DNA of 64,000 nt from Sphingobacterium siyangense (GTDB lineage Bacteria > Bacteroidota > Bacteroidia > Sphingobacteriales > Sphingobacteriaceae). The notes under the pieces were generated by a model. The model saw only the letters and a program-made list of their open reading frames with translations, made no database searches and was not told the origin of the DNA. The stretch's first letter is position 1; every line of letters begins with the position of its first letter. Made by a program: the position numbers and the translations under genes. The stretch spans positions 248,001 to 312,000 of the forward strand of contig NZ_VLKR01000002.1 of NCBI RefSeq assembly GCF_007830445.1, read 5' to 3'. Shown in pieces: positions 25,808 through 34,938 of this stretch.

Positions 25808-25899
25808 TGCTTACCAATTCTGAGAGGGATAAGAGACGAAAAAAATCGCCTATTAATGAACTGCAGTTTTCTGATAACAGTTAAATATCCTAATTTTAG

Positions 25900-25921
25900 A
25901 GGTGACCTATGATTAGGTGAC
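25900..25921. promoter_or_regulatory. Direct repeat upstream of the XRE-cupin regulator
   Basis: AGGTGAC occurs at 25900-25906 and 25915-25921, a 15-bp period, ending 35 bp before the -7 element TACTTTTG (25956-25963). A site of this kind could be the autoregulatory operator of the downstream XRE protein. No third copy was seen near the transporter promoter. Confidence 0.35.
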
Positions 25922-25955
25922 AAAAACTTAATATACACGACATAGGAAAAATGTT

Positions 25956-25963
25956 TACTTTTG
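25956..25963 (+). promoter_or_regulatory. -7 element of the XRE-cupin gene
   Basis: TACTTTTG is a perfect TAnnTTTG. No TTG lies at the right distance upstream. If used, the transcript starts only a few bases before ATG 25972, an almost leaderless mRNA, and the ATG at 25951 could not be the start. Confidence 0.45.
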
Positions 25964-25971
25964 GCCAAATT

Positions 25972-26550
25972 ATGGAAGATAATACGATATTCAAGATTAG
26001 CAATAAGATTAAGGAAATTCGAAAAGAAAAAGGAATTACCATACAGGAAGTTGCTGATAGAGCGGGGGTAAGCAAGGGACTTATTTCGCAGATTGAAAAT
26101 AACAGAACAATACCCTCCCTACTGGTATTGATTAATATCATCAATGCACTGAATATTGATCTTAATGAGTTTTTTAAAGATTTTAATTCTGAATTGGATT
26201 CAGGCCCCGTGGTCGTTCGGAAAAAAGATACTTATAGTCCGTTTGAAAAAGAGTCGGCTATTGGTTTCCATTATAAAAGGATTTTTACATCTGCGATGGA
26301 TAGTTCGACCATGGACATTGTTCTTTTGGAGTTGCTTCCGGATGCACAACGACCAATGGTTGAGACCGAAGCTTATGAATATAAATATATCATTAGCGGG
26401 CAGGTTGAGTACATCTTCAATGATCAAAAAATTAGCTTAGAAGAGGGCGATTCGATCTTTTTTAATGGCCGATTGTCACATACACCGCGTAATGTTGGAA
26501 GTGAAAAGGCCGTCATGCTAATTGTATACTTTTTTGAAAATAAGAAATAG
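25972..26550 (+). CDS. XRE-family regulator with C-terminal cupin
   Basis: 192 residues from ATG 25972 (the ATG at 25951 falls before a likely -7 element). A helix-turn-helix of the XRE type (about 5-62) includes IQEVADRAGVSKGLISQIENNRT in pieces such as GVSKGLISQIENNRTIPS. A cupin_2 domain (about 100-190) has YIISGQVEYIFNDQKISLEEG and SHTPRNVG. Such proteins sense a small ligand with the cupin and control a nearby catabolic or transport gene. Here that is probably the DUF5690 transporter and FAD oxidase downstream. A strong terminator separates them, so they are separate transcripts. Confidence 0.88.
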   Translation: MEDNTIFKISNKIKEIRKEKGITIQEVADRAGVSKGLISQIENNRTIPSLLVLINIINALNIDLNEFFKDFNSELDSGPVVVRKKDTYSPFEKESAIGFHYKRIFTSAMDSSTMDIVLLELLPDAQRPMVETEAYEYKYIISGQVEYIFNDQKISLEEGDSIFFNGRLSHTPRNVGSEKAVMLIVYFFENKK

Positions 26551-26573
26551 AGGATAACATGTTAATTGTCAGG

Positions 26574-26606
26574 GCATCATTGAATCATTCAGTGATGCTT
26601 TTTTTA
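26574..26606 (+). terminator. Rho-independent terminator of the XRE-cupin gene
   Basis: GCATCATTGAA and TTCAGTGATGC form a stem with one G-T pair around a 3-nt loop, followed by TTTTTTT. Confidence 0.88.
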
Positions 26607-26673
26607 TTTTATACTTTTCGTATCGCAAAGGGATGCTTATATTTGTTTATAAATACTTAACAAAAGTTTAGTC

Positions 26674-26701
26674 TTGTGTTAATTTCCAAAATTTACTTTT
26701 G
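26674..26701 (+). promoter_or_regulatory. Promoter of the DUF5690 transporter gene
   Basis: TTG (26674-26676), 17-bp spacer, TACTTTTG (26694-26701). The -7 is a perfect TAnnTTTG, and the surrounding TTTACTTTTG is the same as in front of the XRE-cupin gene. Confidence 0.5.
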
Positions 26702-26734
26702 ATTGCGGACAATGAGGTCTGTTAACAAGTTTAA

Positions 26735-28075
26735 ATGATGGAGTTAAACCAACGAATAAAAAGACGCATAAATAGACTGGATGAGAAATCTGTGGCTATT
26801 GTTCTGGCTGTTACAGCATTTTTATGTTATACGAGTATGTATTCATTTAGAAAGTCATTTACGGCATCTGCTTTTGCAAATGATACTATTTTTGGTGTCG
26901 ATTATAAAGTCTGTATGGTGGTCATTCAAATGCTGGGGTATTTGTTGTCCAAGTTTTATGGCATTAAATTTATCTCTGAAAGTAAACAGCGTAGTAGAGG
27001 GCGGTATTTGATCGGTTTGATTTGTATTTCATGGATAGGTCTTTTGGCATTTGCAGTTTGTCCGAGACCTTGGAATGTTGTCTTTCTTTTTATCAATGGT
27101 TTTCCATTGGGAATGGTTTGGGGTTTGGTATTTAGTTATTTAGAAGGAAGGCGGTTTACAGAGATTATGGGGGCAGTGATGTCTGTGAGCTTGATTTTCG
27201 CGTCAGGACTGATAAAAACGGTTGGGCGGTGGTTGATGTCTTCTTTTCATGTTAACGAGTTTTGGATGCCATTTTTGACGGGTTTACTGTTTTTTCTGCC
27301 CTTTGTTTTGTGTGTATGGGTATTGGAAAATGCTCCAGGGCCAACAGAAGAAGACAAGAAGCTCCGGACGGAGCGCATTGCGATGGATAGTAAAATGCGA
27401 AAACACTTTTTTAAAACCTTTATGCCGGGTATCGTTTTGACTATTATCGTTTATACGATGCTTACTATTTTACGTGATGTACGCGATAATTTTGAGGTTG
27501 AAATCTGGCAGATGTTACATGTGAAGGGGGCGGGCATTTTTGCAAAAGTTGATGGGACTATCTCCTTGATTGTACTGCTGCTGGTAAGTTGTCTAATCAT
27601 GGTTAAAAATAATCTTAAAGCATTTAAGTTGATCCACTATATGATCATTATAGGTTTTCTGACTGCAGGTATTTCTACCTATTTGTTTACAAAACAATGG
27701 ATTGACGGTTTAAGTTGGATGTTGCTCGTCGGTTTGGGCTTGTATATGGCATACATCCCTTACAATGCGATATTTTTTGAGCGAATGATCGCAACATATC
27801 GTATGAAAAGTAACATCGGCTTTGTTATGTATATGGCTGACTCAATCGGTTATTTGGGTAGTTTTCTGATATTGGTAAACAAAGAATTTATGCCAAATTC
27901 TGTCACTTGGGGGAATTACTTTATTCAATTGGTCTTTTTAGCCTCTATTATCGGAGCTATTTTGGGTATCTTCTCTCTACTCTATTTTATTCGAAAAAAA
28001 GAACAGATGAAAGGAAGTGATGATGAGTTGTTGGCTCCTTGGCATACCACAAAAGGAGAAGTGCAAATTAGTTAA
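26735..28075 (+). CDS. DUF5690-family membrane transporter
   Basis: 446 residues, about 12 hydrophobic helices, with a cytoplasmic N terminus (RIKRRINRLDEK) and a central loop rich in charge near 205-225 (APGPTEEDKKLRTERIAMDS). It looks like an MFS-type carrier of the family annotated DUF5690, with the N-terminal CYTSMYSFRKSFTASAF block. No substrate is known from motifs. It lies 32 nt before a TIGR03364-like FAD oxidase and after an XRE-cupin regulator, so it probably imports the oxidase substrate. The start may be the second of two adjacent ATG codons. Confidence 0.8.
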   Translation: MMELNQRIKRRINRLDEKSVAIVLAVTAFLCYTSMYSFRKSFTASAFANDTIFGVDYKVCMVVIQMLGYLLSKFYGIKFISESKQRSRGRYLIGLICISWIGLLAFAVCPRPWNVVFLFINGFPLGMVWGLVFSYLEGRRFTEIMGAVMSVSLIFASGLIKTVGRWLMSSFHVNEFWMPFLTGLLFFLPFVLCVWVLENAPGPTEEDKKLRTERIAMDSKMRKHFFKTFMPGIVLTIIVYTMLTILRDVRDNFEVEIWQMLHVKGAGIFAKVDGTISLIVLLLVSCLIMVKNNLKAFKLIHYMIIIGFLTAGISTYLFTKQWIDGLSWMLLVGLGLYMAYIPYNAIFFERMIATYRMKSNIGFVMYMADSIGYLGSFLILVNKEFMPNSVTWGNYFIQLVFLASIIGAILGIFSLLYFIRKKEQMKGSDDELLAPWHTTKGEVQIS

Positions 28076-28107
28076 CTATACTTTTTTATGATATTCTATT
28101 TATAAAG

Positions 28108-29262
28108 ATGAAAACAAATACATATGATTTAATTATTGTTGGGGGTGGGATTTTAGGGACCTTTCATGCCTATCATGCGTTACAAATGGGATTACGCGTG
28201 CTCCAACTCGAAAAAGATAATTTCCCCGTGGGATCTACTGTTCGTAATTTCGGACAGGTAGTGCCATCGGGGATGGCAGGCGAATGGTTTGATTATGGTG
28301 TGCGAGGACTTGAAATATATCAGTCTATTCAGAAAGAGATGGATATATCCGTTAGAAATAACGGCAGCATCTATATTGCTTCGGATAGTGATGAAGTTCA
28401 GGTGCTTCACGAGCTATCTAAGCACTATCAGGGAAAAGGATATGATCATGAACTTTGGTCAAAGGAGCAAGTTCTATTGCAATATCCCGTAATGAATGCT
28501 GATTATGTTAAAGAGGCTATCTTTTTTCCGCAGGAACTCAGTGTAGAGCCCGAGTCAATGATTAGACAGCTGCATATTTATATGCAAAATAAGTTTGTGG
28601 ACTATACGTTGAAATACGATACGACAATTGTGGCCTGCGAGGATAAAAATAATGCTGTTGTTGTCACGAGCAGTACGCTAGAAAACTTTGAAGGGAAGAA
28701 ATTGCTTATCTGTAATGGATACGAGTTTAAAATTTTATATCGTTCCTTGTTTGATAATAGCGGGCTTGAAATTAGCAAGCTGCAAATGATGCGTACAAAG
28801 CCTTTGGCTCATATTTATCTTCCTGGGAATATCTTAACTGGGTTGACCATTCGTCGATACGAGAGTTTTGAAGAATATTGCCCTTCGTTTCAAACAATTC
28901 CAATGCCTGATTACTACCAGGAGCTGCGCAATTATGGAATTCATATCCTATTTAAACAGGCCACGGATGGTAGTATTATTATCGGTGATTCGCATGAATA
29001 TGCAACGGGAAACAGACTGGATGAACTGGGCTTCTCAGTAAGCTCCTATATCAATGAATTGATGATTGCGGAAGCCAACCGTATCATGCCAATGGACCGT
29101 ACCTGGATTTCATCTTCTTGGGCAGGTTATTATTCGCAGCACAAAGATCATATTCTTGAAATCGACGTTAGCCCAAGAATACATGTTAGAACCGGTATTG
29201 GAGGGAAAGGAATGACAGCAAGTGCTGGCTATGCCGAACAGAGTATTGAAAAACTTTTTTAA
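28108..29262 (+). CDS. TIGR03364-type FAD-dependent oxidoreductase
   Basis: 384 residues, a DAO/glycine-oxidase fold protein. The FAD-binding motif IIVGGGILGTFHAYHALQMG occupies 9-28, and QLEKDNFPVGSTVRNFGQ follows, with the arginine/phenylalanine pattern that marks TIGR03364 proteins. The C-terminal GIGGKGMTASAGYAEQ closes the FAD site. Members sit in phosphonate catabolic loci, and some oxidise N-alkylated 2-aminoethylphosphonate. No phosphonatase or transaminase gene is in this window, so the substrate is an inference from the family. It forms a unit with the DUF5690 transporter (32-nt gap) and ends at a strong terminator. Confidence 0.82.
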   Translation: MKTNTYDLIIVGGGILGTFHAYHALQMGLRVLQLEKDNFPVGSTVRNFGQVVPSGMAGEWFDYGVRGLEIYQSIQKEMDISVRNNGSIYIASDSDEVQVLHELSKHYQGKGYDHELWSKEQVLLQYPVMNADYVKEAIFFPQELSVEPESMIRQLHIYMQNKFVDYTLKYDTTIVACEDKNNAVVVTSSTLENFEGKKLLICNGYEFKILYRSLFDNSGLEISKLQMMRTKPLAHIYLPGNILTGLTIRRYESFEEYCPSFQTIPMPDYYQELRNYGIHILFKQATDGSIIIGDSHEYATGNRLDELGFSVSSYINELMIAEANRIMPMDRTWISSSWAGYYSQHKDHILEIDVSPRIHVRTGIGGKGMTASAGYAEQSIEKLF

Positions 29263-29275
29263 TTTAGACATATTG

Positions 29276-29308
29276 AAGAGCCCCGCTATCACATCTAGCG
29301 GGGCTCTT
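29276..29308 (+). terminator. Rho-independent terminator after the FAD oxidase
   Basis: AAGAGCCCCGCTA (29276-29288) and TAGCGGGGCTCTT (29296-29308) are perfect reverse complements with a 7-nt loop, then TCGTTTTT. The remaining 29309-29584, before the hybrid kinase, is AT-rich with no further clear element. Confidence 0.93.
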
Positions 29309-29584
29309 TCGTTTTTAAGCTATTTATTTGATCAGTTTGTACAGACTTCCTAAAACGTACAGTTTGTCTTTCTTAATAAGGTCAAGCTTTATAAAATTCA
29401 ATTAGTAAATAACTAAATTATGAAGAGGATGTCTGGTAAATCTTTTTATTGCATCAACTAATTGACCAGTTGTTTGTTCTTTATAAAACATTATCTGATC
29501 AATATTTCCTTATTGTTTAGGCGTTAAATAATGTTTTTATTAACTTCACGGTCACAATAAACCAGATCTAAATATTAGAAGTGA

Positions 29585-32500
29585 ATGGCAAATAATGTTT
29601 TTCCTGAAAATGAGTTAAGAAGGATAGAAAAATTAAAGTCCTATGAGTTAATGGGACTCGGGAAAGACCCTGAGCTGGATGTTTTTGCGCAGGCAGCCTG
29701 TCTGATTACAGATTGTCCTGCAGCTTTAATTGCCATGATGGAAGAAGAAACACAACGTATTCAAAGTTGCGTTGGGATGGAGCTGGATACCGTTGAAAGG
29801 AAGAATACGGTCTGTCAATACACCATAATGAGTAAGGAGGTCCTTGTTATTGAAGATACTTTTGAAGATTCACGCTCGTCTTCCAATCCATTGATTCGCG
29901 AAGGAAATATCCGTTTTTATGCCGGAGTTCCTCTTTTGGATGATGATGGTGATGCTCTTGGGACAATCTGTGTCATTGATTTCCATCCGAAAAAGCTTTC
30001 GGATAAACAAAAAGACTCGTTGGAGGAGCTTGGCAAGGCGGTGACCAAAATATTATTGGGGAAAAAACGAAAAGTACAGGCTGGTTATTTCTCCGAAATT
30101 TTTCACCTGACGAACAATATTATTTGTGTATTGGATGAGGCGCGCAAGGTAAAAGAAGTTAACCCTGCATTTAGTAAAGTCTTGGGATTGTCCAGATCGA
30201 ATAGTTTAGGCAAATCTATTTTTACATTATTGGGGGACACTGAAAGGGAGTTAGTGTCGGACTTAGGTCGAGTTGAGGAAACAAAGTACGGCGTTCAATC
30301 TACGAGTAGGACTAAAATAGAAAATGGTCAAGTTGTCGAAATTGAATGGCATTTCAAATATGATCCGATAAATCATGATATTCTGGCCTTTGGCAGAAAC
30401 GTAACAAAAGAGCGCGAAGAAAAACTCAAGTTGGAGAATTCCGAACGTAGATTTCGTAGCTTTTTTGAAAATGCGATTGGCCTCATGAGTATGCATGATT
30501 TGGACGGTAATATTCTATCCGTCAATGAAAAAGGAAGAGAGGTGTTGCGGTATGCCAAAGAAGAGGTAAAAGGACTTAACCTCAAGAAATTGGTTCCGTC
30601 TCATCATGTGGGTCTGGTTGAAGAATATCTCAAGCGCATTGCCAGCAATAAAGAGGATTCTGGAATGATGGTTCTCCAAACAAAAGATGGTGAAGATATT
30701 TCTTGGCTATACCACAATATGTTGGAGACGGATGAGAATGGACGATCTTATGTTGTCAGTACAGCCTTGAATATGACGGATCGATTGCGACTTGAAAATG
30801 ATCTTTTGCATACCAAACAGATCCTGGAGCAGACCAATGCTGTCGCTCAGGTTGGCGGATGGGAGGTCAACTTAGTTGAAAACAAGGTCTATTGGTCCGA
30901 GTCCACGAAGCTAATTCATGGTGTGGCTTCTGATTTTACACCTGATTTTGAACATGCAATCGGATTTTATGAGCCGGAAAGCCAGGTTATTTTGCGTGAA
31001 ATTTTTGAAGACGCCATTACATCAAGAACACCTTACGATACCGAATTGCGCCTATTAAAGCAAAATGGCGAATCAATTTGGGTACGGGTAAAAGGTATTC
31101 CCGAATTTGAAAACGATGTGTGTAAGCGTGTTTTTGGAATTATTCAGGATATCGATCAAAGTAAATCGCTATTCTTGGAGCTGGAACGCAAAGAATCGAT
31201 GTTACGTGCGTTTGTGGATTATGTTCCTGCTTCGGTTGCTATGTTTGACCGAGACTTTAACTATATTTCGGTCAGTAATCAATGGTTAGAAGATTTTCAC
31301 GAAGGGGTAAGCTTGCCGCCAAGTAGTAACTTTTTCAATATGTTTCCAAATATCCCAGAAAATAGAAAAAAAATCTACCTTGATGCGCTGGAGGGAATAC
31401 CTTATAAGAATACGGATGAGGTCATACAGGCTGGCGGACTTGCCGAAGCGCAACATTTCAATTGGGAGGTAAGACCTTGGCATCTTGCTGATGGAAGTAT
31501 AGGTGGGATCATTATTTTTACACAAAATATCACGGATTCGGTAAAAATAAATGATGAATTAAAGTTAGCGAAGGAACTGGCCGATCTGGCGAGTAGAGCA
31601 AAGTCCGAATTCCTCGCCAATATGAGTCACGAAATTCGAACGCCTTTAAACGGTGTGATCGGATTCTCCGATTTGTTGTTAAAAACACCATTAAATGATA
31701 CACAGGTCCAATACCTCGGCTATATCAATGAATCAGGAAATAGCTTACTCAATATTATTAATGACATTTTAGACTTTTCAAAAATTGAATCGGGTAAACT
31801 CGAACTATTTGTTGATAAGTATAACGTATATGATGTAGCCAATCAGGTTATTAATGTTGTTCTCTATCAAGCACAACGAAAAGAAGTCGAACTGCTTTTG
31901 AACATTGAGCAGGGACTGCCGGCTTTTGTTTGGATTGATGAGGCACGTATTAAGCAAGTGCTGGTGAATTTATTAGGTAATGCAGTTAAGTTTACGGAAA
32001 AAGGCGAAATCGAATTTAAGATCAGTAAACTTCGCAATGATGAGAATAAATTAACCTTACGTTTTGCGGTTAGAGATACGGGGATAGGAATTCCGCCAGA
32101 GAAGCAACAACGCATCTTTGATGCCTTTACGCAAGAAGATAGCTCGGTAAGTAAACGATATGGGGGCACGGGACTCGGTTTGACCATCTCCAACAACCTC
32201 TTGAAATACATGGGAAGTAAATTGAATCTGGAAAGCGAACAGGGTGTCGGGTCGACGTTCTATTTTGATATCGAGGTCCGATGTGAAGAAATGGAGGATG
32301 AAGATACAGCTTTACCTTTAAATCGTGTCCTCGTTGTCGATGACAACGCTAATAATCGGATCATCCTGCAACATATGTTGGCCTATAAAAACGTCGAATC
32401 TGTCCTCGCAGAAAACGGCATGGAAGCCTTACAGTTGTTGATGAAAGGGGAACGTTTCGATGTTATTTTAATGGACTACCATATGCCGATCTTATCGGGC

Positions 32501-33505
32501 CTCGAAACAATAGAAAAAATCAAAGAACTCTTTAGAAAACAGGAAGAAGGTATCCCCTTGATTGTGTTGCACACTTCGTCAGAAGAGCATGAGGTGATTT
32601 CAGCATTTAGACAAGAAGAGCGGTCATTCTGTCTACTTAAGCCGATTAAATCCGAGGAACTGTATTCGACTTTAAGAAGGGCGATACAACAGAATAGGGA
32701 GGATGCAGTACAATTAAAGGCGAATGCAAACTTATCGTTATCATCGGATCCGTACGGTCAAGACGTTCAGGTGCTGTTGGCAGACGACAATGCCGTTAAT
32801 ATGGCCCTTAATTTACGCATGATGGCAAGTATAATGCCAGGGGCACTCTTAACCGAAGTTTCTGACGGAGCACAAGCCATTCATGCTTGCAAAGAAAAAC
32901 AATTTGATTTTATTTTGATGGATGTTCAGATGCCCGAGGTCGATGGGATCGAAGCAACCAAACAGATCCGGCAAATGGCAGGTTATGCTGAAACACCTAT
33001 TATCGGTGTTACCGCCGGTAATATTTCAGGCGAAAAAGAACGCTGTCTCGAAGCGGGGATGTCTGACTTTCTAGCTAAACCTATTCGGCAACAGGATTTA
33101 TTCAAAGCCTTGGAAAAAGCGATGTTATCGGTGAAACCTAGTGCTGCCGAAGCTTCAGATCTGGAGGATTTGGATGAGCATTTGGATATGCAGCGCCTCG
33201 AAGAACAGGCGGGTGATGATCCTGCATTTTTAACCTTTTTTCTGGATTTGGTCGTTCGGGAAATCACGGGGTCCAGAAATCAGTTAAAGGAGGCAATTGA
33301 TACAAACGATATTGTACGCATCAAAGAACTCCTTCATAAGTTACGGGGAACTTCATCGACAGCCGGACTGATCAAGTTGGCCCAAATGACCAAAGACTTG
33401 GAGACCAGCCCAACGATTGAAACTGAGCTCGCGACCGCTTTTGTGGCAATCGAACAAGAAATGGATATAGGATTGGAATTAATTACAAAAATCTTAAATA
33501 AATAA
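29585..33505 (+). CDS. Hybrid sensor histidine kinase (GAF-PAS-HisKA-HATPase-REC-REC-Hpt)
   Basis: 1306 residues, no membrane segment, so a cytoplasmic sensor. By eye: a GAF domain (about 15-155), four PAS-like domains (about 165-280, 285-410, 412-530, 535-665), HisKA with H682 in FLANMSHEIRTPLNGVIGFS, HATPase_c (about 780-905, LLGNAVKFTEKG, DTGIGIPPEKQ, GGTGLGLTI), REC1 with D964 in ILMDYHMPI, REC2 with D1113 in ILMDVQMPE, and Hpt with H1251 in LHKLRGTSSTAG. A full phosphorelay lies in one protein. The final carrier could pass phosphate to the single-domain regulator encoded 4 nt downstream. It begins an operon with REC, HEAT-like and glycan-synthase genes. Confidence 0.93.
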   Translation: MANNVFPENELRRIEKLKSYELMGLGKDPELDVFAQAACLITDCPAALIAMMEEETQRIQSCVGMELDTVERKNTVCQYTIMSKEVLVIEDTFEDSRSSSNPLIREGNIRFYAGVPLLDDDGDALGTICVIDFHPKKLSDKQKDSLEELGKAVTKILLGKKRKVQAGYFSEIFHLTNNIICVLDEARKVKEVNPAFSKVLGLSRSNSLGKSIFTLLGDTERELVSDLGRVEETKYGVQSTSRTKIENGQVVEIEWHFKYDPINHDILAFGRNVTKEREEKLKLENSERRFRSFFENAIGLMSMHDLDGNILSVNEKGREVLRYAKEEVKGLNLKKLVPSHHVGLVEEYLKRIASNKEDSGMMVLQTKDGEDISWLYHNMLETDENGRSYVVSTALNMTDRLRLENDLLHTKQILEQTNAVAQVGGWEVNLVENKVYWSESTKLIHGVASDFTPDFEHAIGFYEPESQVILREIFEDAITSRTPYDTELRLLKQNGESIWVRVKGIPEFENDVCKRVFGIIQDIDQSKSLFLELERKESMLRAFVDYVPASVAMFDRDFNYISVSNQWLEDFHEGVSLPPSSNFFNMFPNIPENRKKIYLDALEGIPYKNTDEVIQAGGLAEAQHFNWEVRPWHLADGSIGGIIIFTQNITDSVKINDELKLAKELADLASRAKSEFLANMSHEIRTPLNGVIGFSDLLLKTPLNDTQVQYLGYINESGNSLLNIINDILDFSKIESGKLELFVDKYNVYDVANQVINVVLYQAQRKEVELLLNIEQGLPAFVWIDEARIKQVLVNLLGNAVKFTEKGEIEFKISKLRNDENKLTLRFAVRDTGIGIPPEKQQRIFDAFTQEDSSVSKRYGGTGLGLTISNNLLKYMGSKLNLESEQGVGSTFYFDIEVRCEEMEDEDTALPLNRVLVVDDNANNRIILQHMLAYKNVESVLAENGMEALQLLMKGERFDVILMDYHMPILSGLETIEKIKELFRKQEEGIPLIVLHTSSEEHEVISAFRQEERSFCLLKPIKSEELYSTLRRAIQQNREDAVQLKANANLSLSSDPYGQDVQVLLADDNAVNMALNLRMMASIMPGALLTEVSDGAQAIHACKEKQFDFILMDVQMPEVDGIEATKQIRQMAGYAETPIIGVTAGNISGEKERCLEAGMSDFLAKPIRQQDLFKALEKAMLSVKPSAAEASDLEDLDEHLDMQRLEEQAGDDPAFLTFFLDLVVREITGSRNQLKEAIDTNDIVRIKELLHKLRGTSSTAGLIKLAQMTKDLETSPTIETELATAFVAIEQEMDIGLELITKILNK

Positions 33506-33509
33506 TGAT

Positions 33510-33866
33510 ATGTTGATTTTAATAGCGGAAGACGACGAATTGATACTGCGTACTGTTGAACACAAATTAGTGAAAGAAGGACACGAAGTGGTGCTGACCA
33601 GAAATGGCCGTGAAGCCATCGAGAAGATTAATGAGCTAGATTTGGATTTAGTTGTAACGGATATTATGATGCCTTTTGCTTCTGGTATTGAAATTCTTTC
33701 GGCAATAAAGCGTATTGGAAAGAAAATCCCTGTCATCGTATTATCAAGTATGGGGCAAGAGGAGGTCGTGGTTGATGCATTTGATTTAGGCGCATCTGAT
33801 TTTATGGTTAAGCCATTTAGTCCAAACGAACTGATTCTTAGAATAAAACGCCTAATAAATAAATAA
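33510..33866 (+). CDS. Single-domain response regulator
   Basis: 118 residues, a receiver with no output domain. The acidic pair is E7/D8/D9 (LIAEDDE), the phosphoacceptor D51 is in LVVTDIMMP, and the conserved lysine is in DFMVKPFSP. It starts 4 nt after the hybrid kinase and ends 4 nt before the HEAT-like gene. As it has no DNA-binding part, it must act by protein contact, plausibly on the HEAT-like protein or the synthase that follow in the same operon. Confidence 0.93.
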   Translation: MLILIAEDDELILRTVEHKLVKEGHEVVLTRNGREAIEKINELDLDLVVTDIMMPFASGIEILSAIKRIGKKIPVIVLSSMGQEEVVVDAFDLGASDFMVKPFSPNELILRIKRLINK

Positions 33867-33870
33867 AATT

Positions 33871-34938
33871 ATGCATCACCATATCGAGCTACATGAGCTT
33901 ATTCTGGCGATTGTTATCGTATTGATTTTAGTACTATTGTTGATTATCACGGTACTGGGATACAGCTTTTATAGCTATAGAATCCTTCATAATAGGCAAT
34001 CGTGGCGACAGATCATCGAGTACAAAATTATGGAGACTATTGTCGGTGGCGATGAGAATAGCGATCGAGATTTGGAGTTTGCGGAGTATTTGAAAGAACC
34101 GTCTTTTCGAGCTCTTTTTTTAGATGTATTAGTTGACTCTGATAGAAAATTTTCTGGTGGAGCTAAACAATCGATCAATAGGTTGTTTCATGATTTTAAA
34201 TTGGAGGATGAGGCTTGGCGGAAGCTTCGGCATAGAAAAGCTTATTTGGTTGCCGGTGGGGTTCAGGAGCTTGCTGCAATGAATGTCGAATCAGCAATCC
34301 CAGAGATAACAGCCAAGCTTAATGATTCCCGTACCGCAGTATATCAAGAAGCACAATATGCAATTGTAACTTTCAAAGGGTATGAGGGGCTTGGTTTTTT
34401 GGATCATTTCGATCGTCCCTTATCAGACTGGCAACAATTACGTTTATTGTTTTCTATTCATGAAATACCGGAACTTTCAGAGTTACACGTTGATACCTGG
34501 CTTAAGAGTTCAAATGATTCTGTTGTCATATTTACGTTGCGCTTGATCCGAAAATTTAGATTGATGACTTTTTATACGGAAGTTTTTAACCTATTGGATC
34601 ATCTATCTACGAAGGTTCGTATACAAGCCATACGGACATTGCAGGCCATTGAGAATAGTGGGACGATTCAGCAATTTATACAAAATTTTGATCTGCAACC
34701 AATCGAAGTTCAGATAGAAATCCTTAAAGCGATGAAAATTGCCAAAAGTAGAGAAAGTGAGCATTTTCTGAAGGATCAACTTTGGAATCATAGTCAAGTG
34801 TCAATTAAAATTTCTGCCGCAGAAGTACTCGTTGTGCTAGGAGAAGAACAGTATCTGCGTGAAATTTCACAACGTGAAGATACATACGACGAACTTACAC
34901 AAATTATTAAACACGCATTGCAAGAGAAAAAATGTTAG
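33871..34938 (+). CDS. Membrane-anchored HEAT-repeat-like protein
   Basis: 355 residues. One N-terminal membrane helix (about 9-32, IVIVLILVLLLIITVLGYSF) is followed by a cytoplasmic or periplasmic solenoid of helix pairs, such as VESAIPEITAKLNDSRTAVYQE and LSTKVRIQAIRTLQAIENSG (partly quoted), typical of HEAT/PBS-lyase-like repeats. No catalytic motif is visible. HEAT proteins are usually scaffolds. Its place between a free receiver and a glycan synthase, and its 7-bp overlap with the synthase start, suggest that it couples the signal to the synthase. That role is inference. Confidence 0.8.
   Translation: MHHHIELHELILAIVIVLILVLLLIITVLGYSFYSYRILHNRQSWRQIIEYKIMETIVGGDENSDRDLEFAEYLKEPSFRALFLDVLVDSDRKFSGGAKQSINRLFHDFKLEDEAWRKLRHRKAYLVAGGVQELAAMNVESAIPEITAKLNDSRTAVYQEAQYAIVTFKGYEGLGFLDHFDRPLSDWQQLRLLFSIHEIPELSELHVDTWLKSSNDSVVIFTLRLIRKFRLMTFYTEVFNLLDHLSTKVRIQAIRTLQAIENSGTIQQFIQNFDLQPIEVQIEILKAMKIAKSRESEHFLKDQLWNHSQVSIKISAAEVLVVLGEEQYLREISQREDTYDELTQIIKHALQEKKC

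Noticed and set aside
29585..33505. Several antisense frames of 60-115 codons in the hybrid kinase
   Set aside because: They are shadows of a clear multi-domain coding frame.
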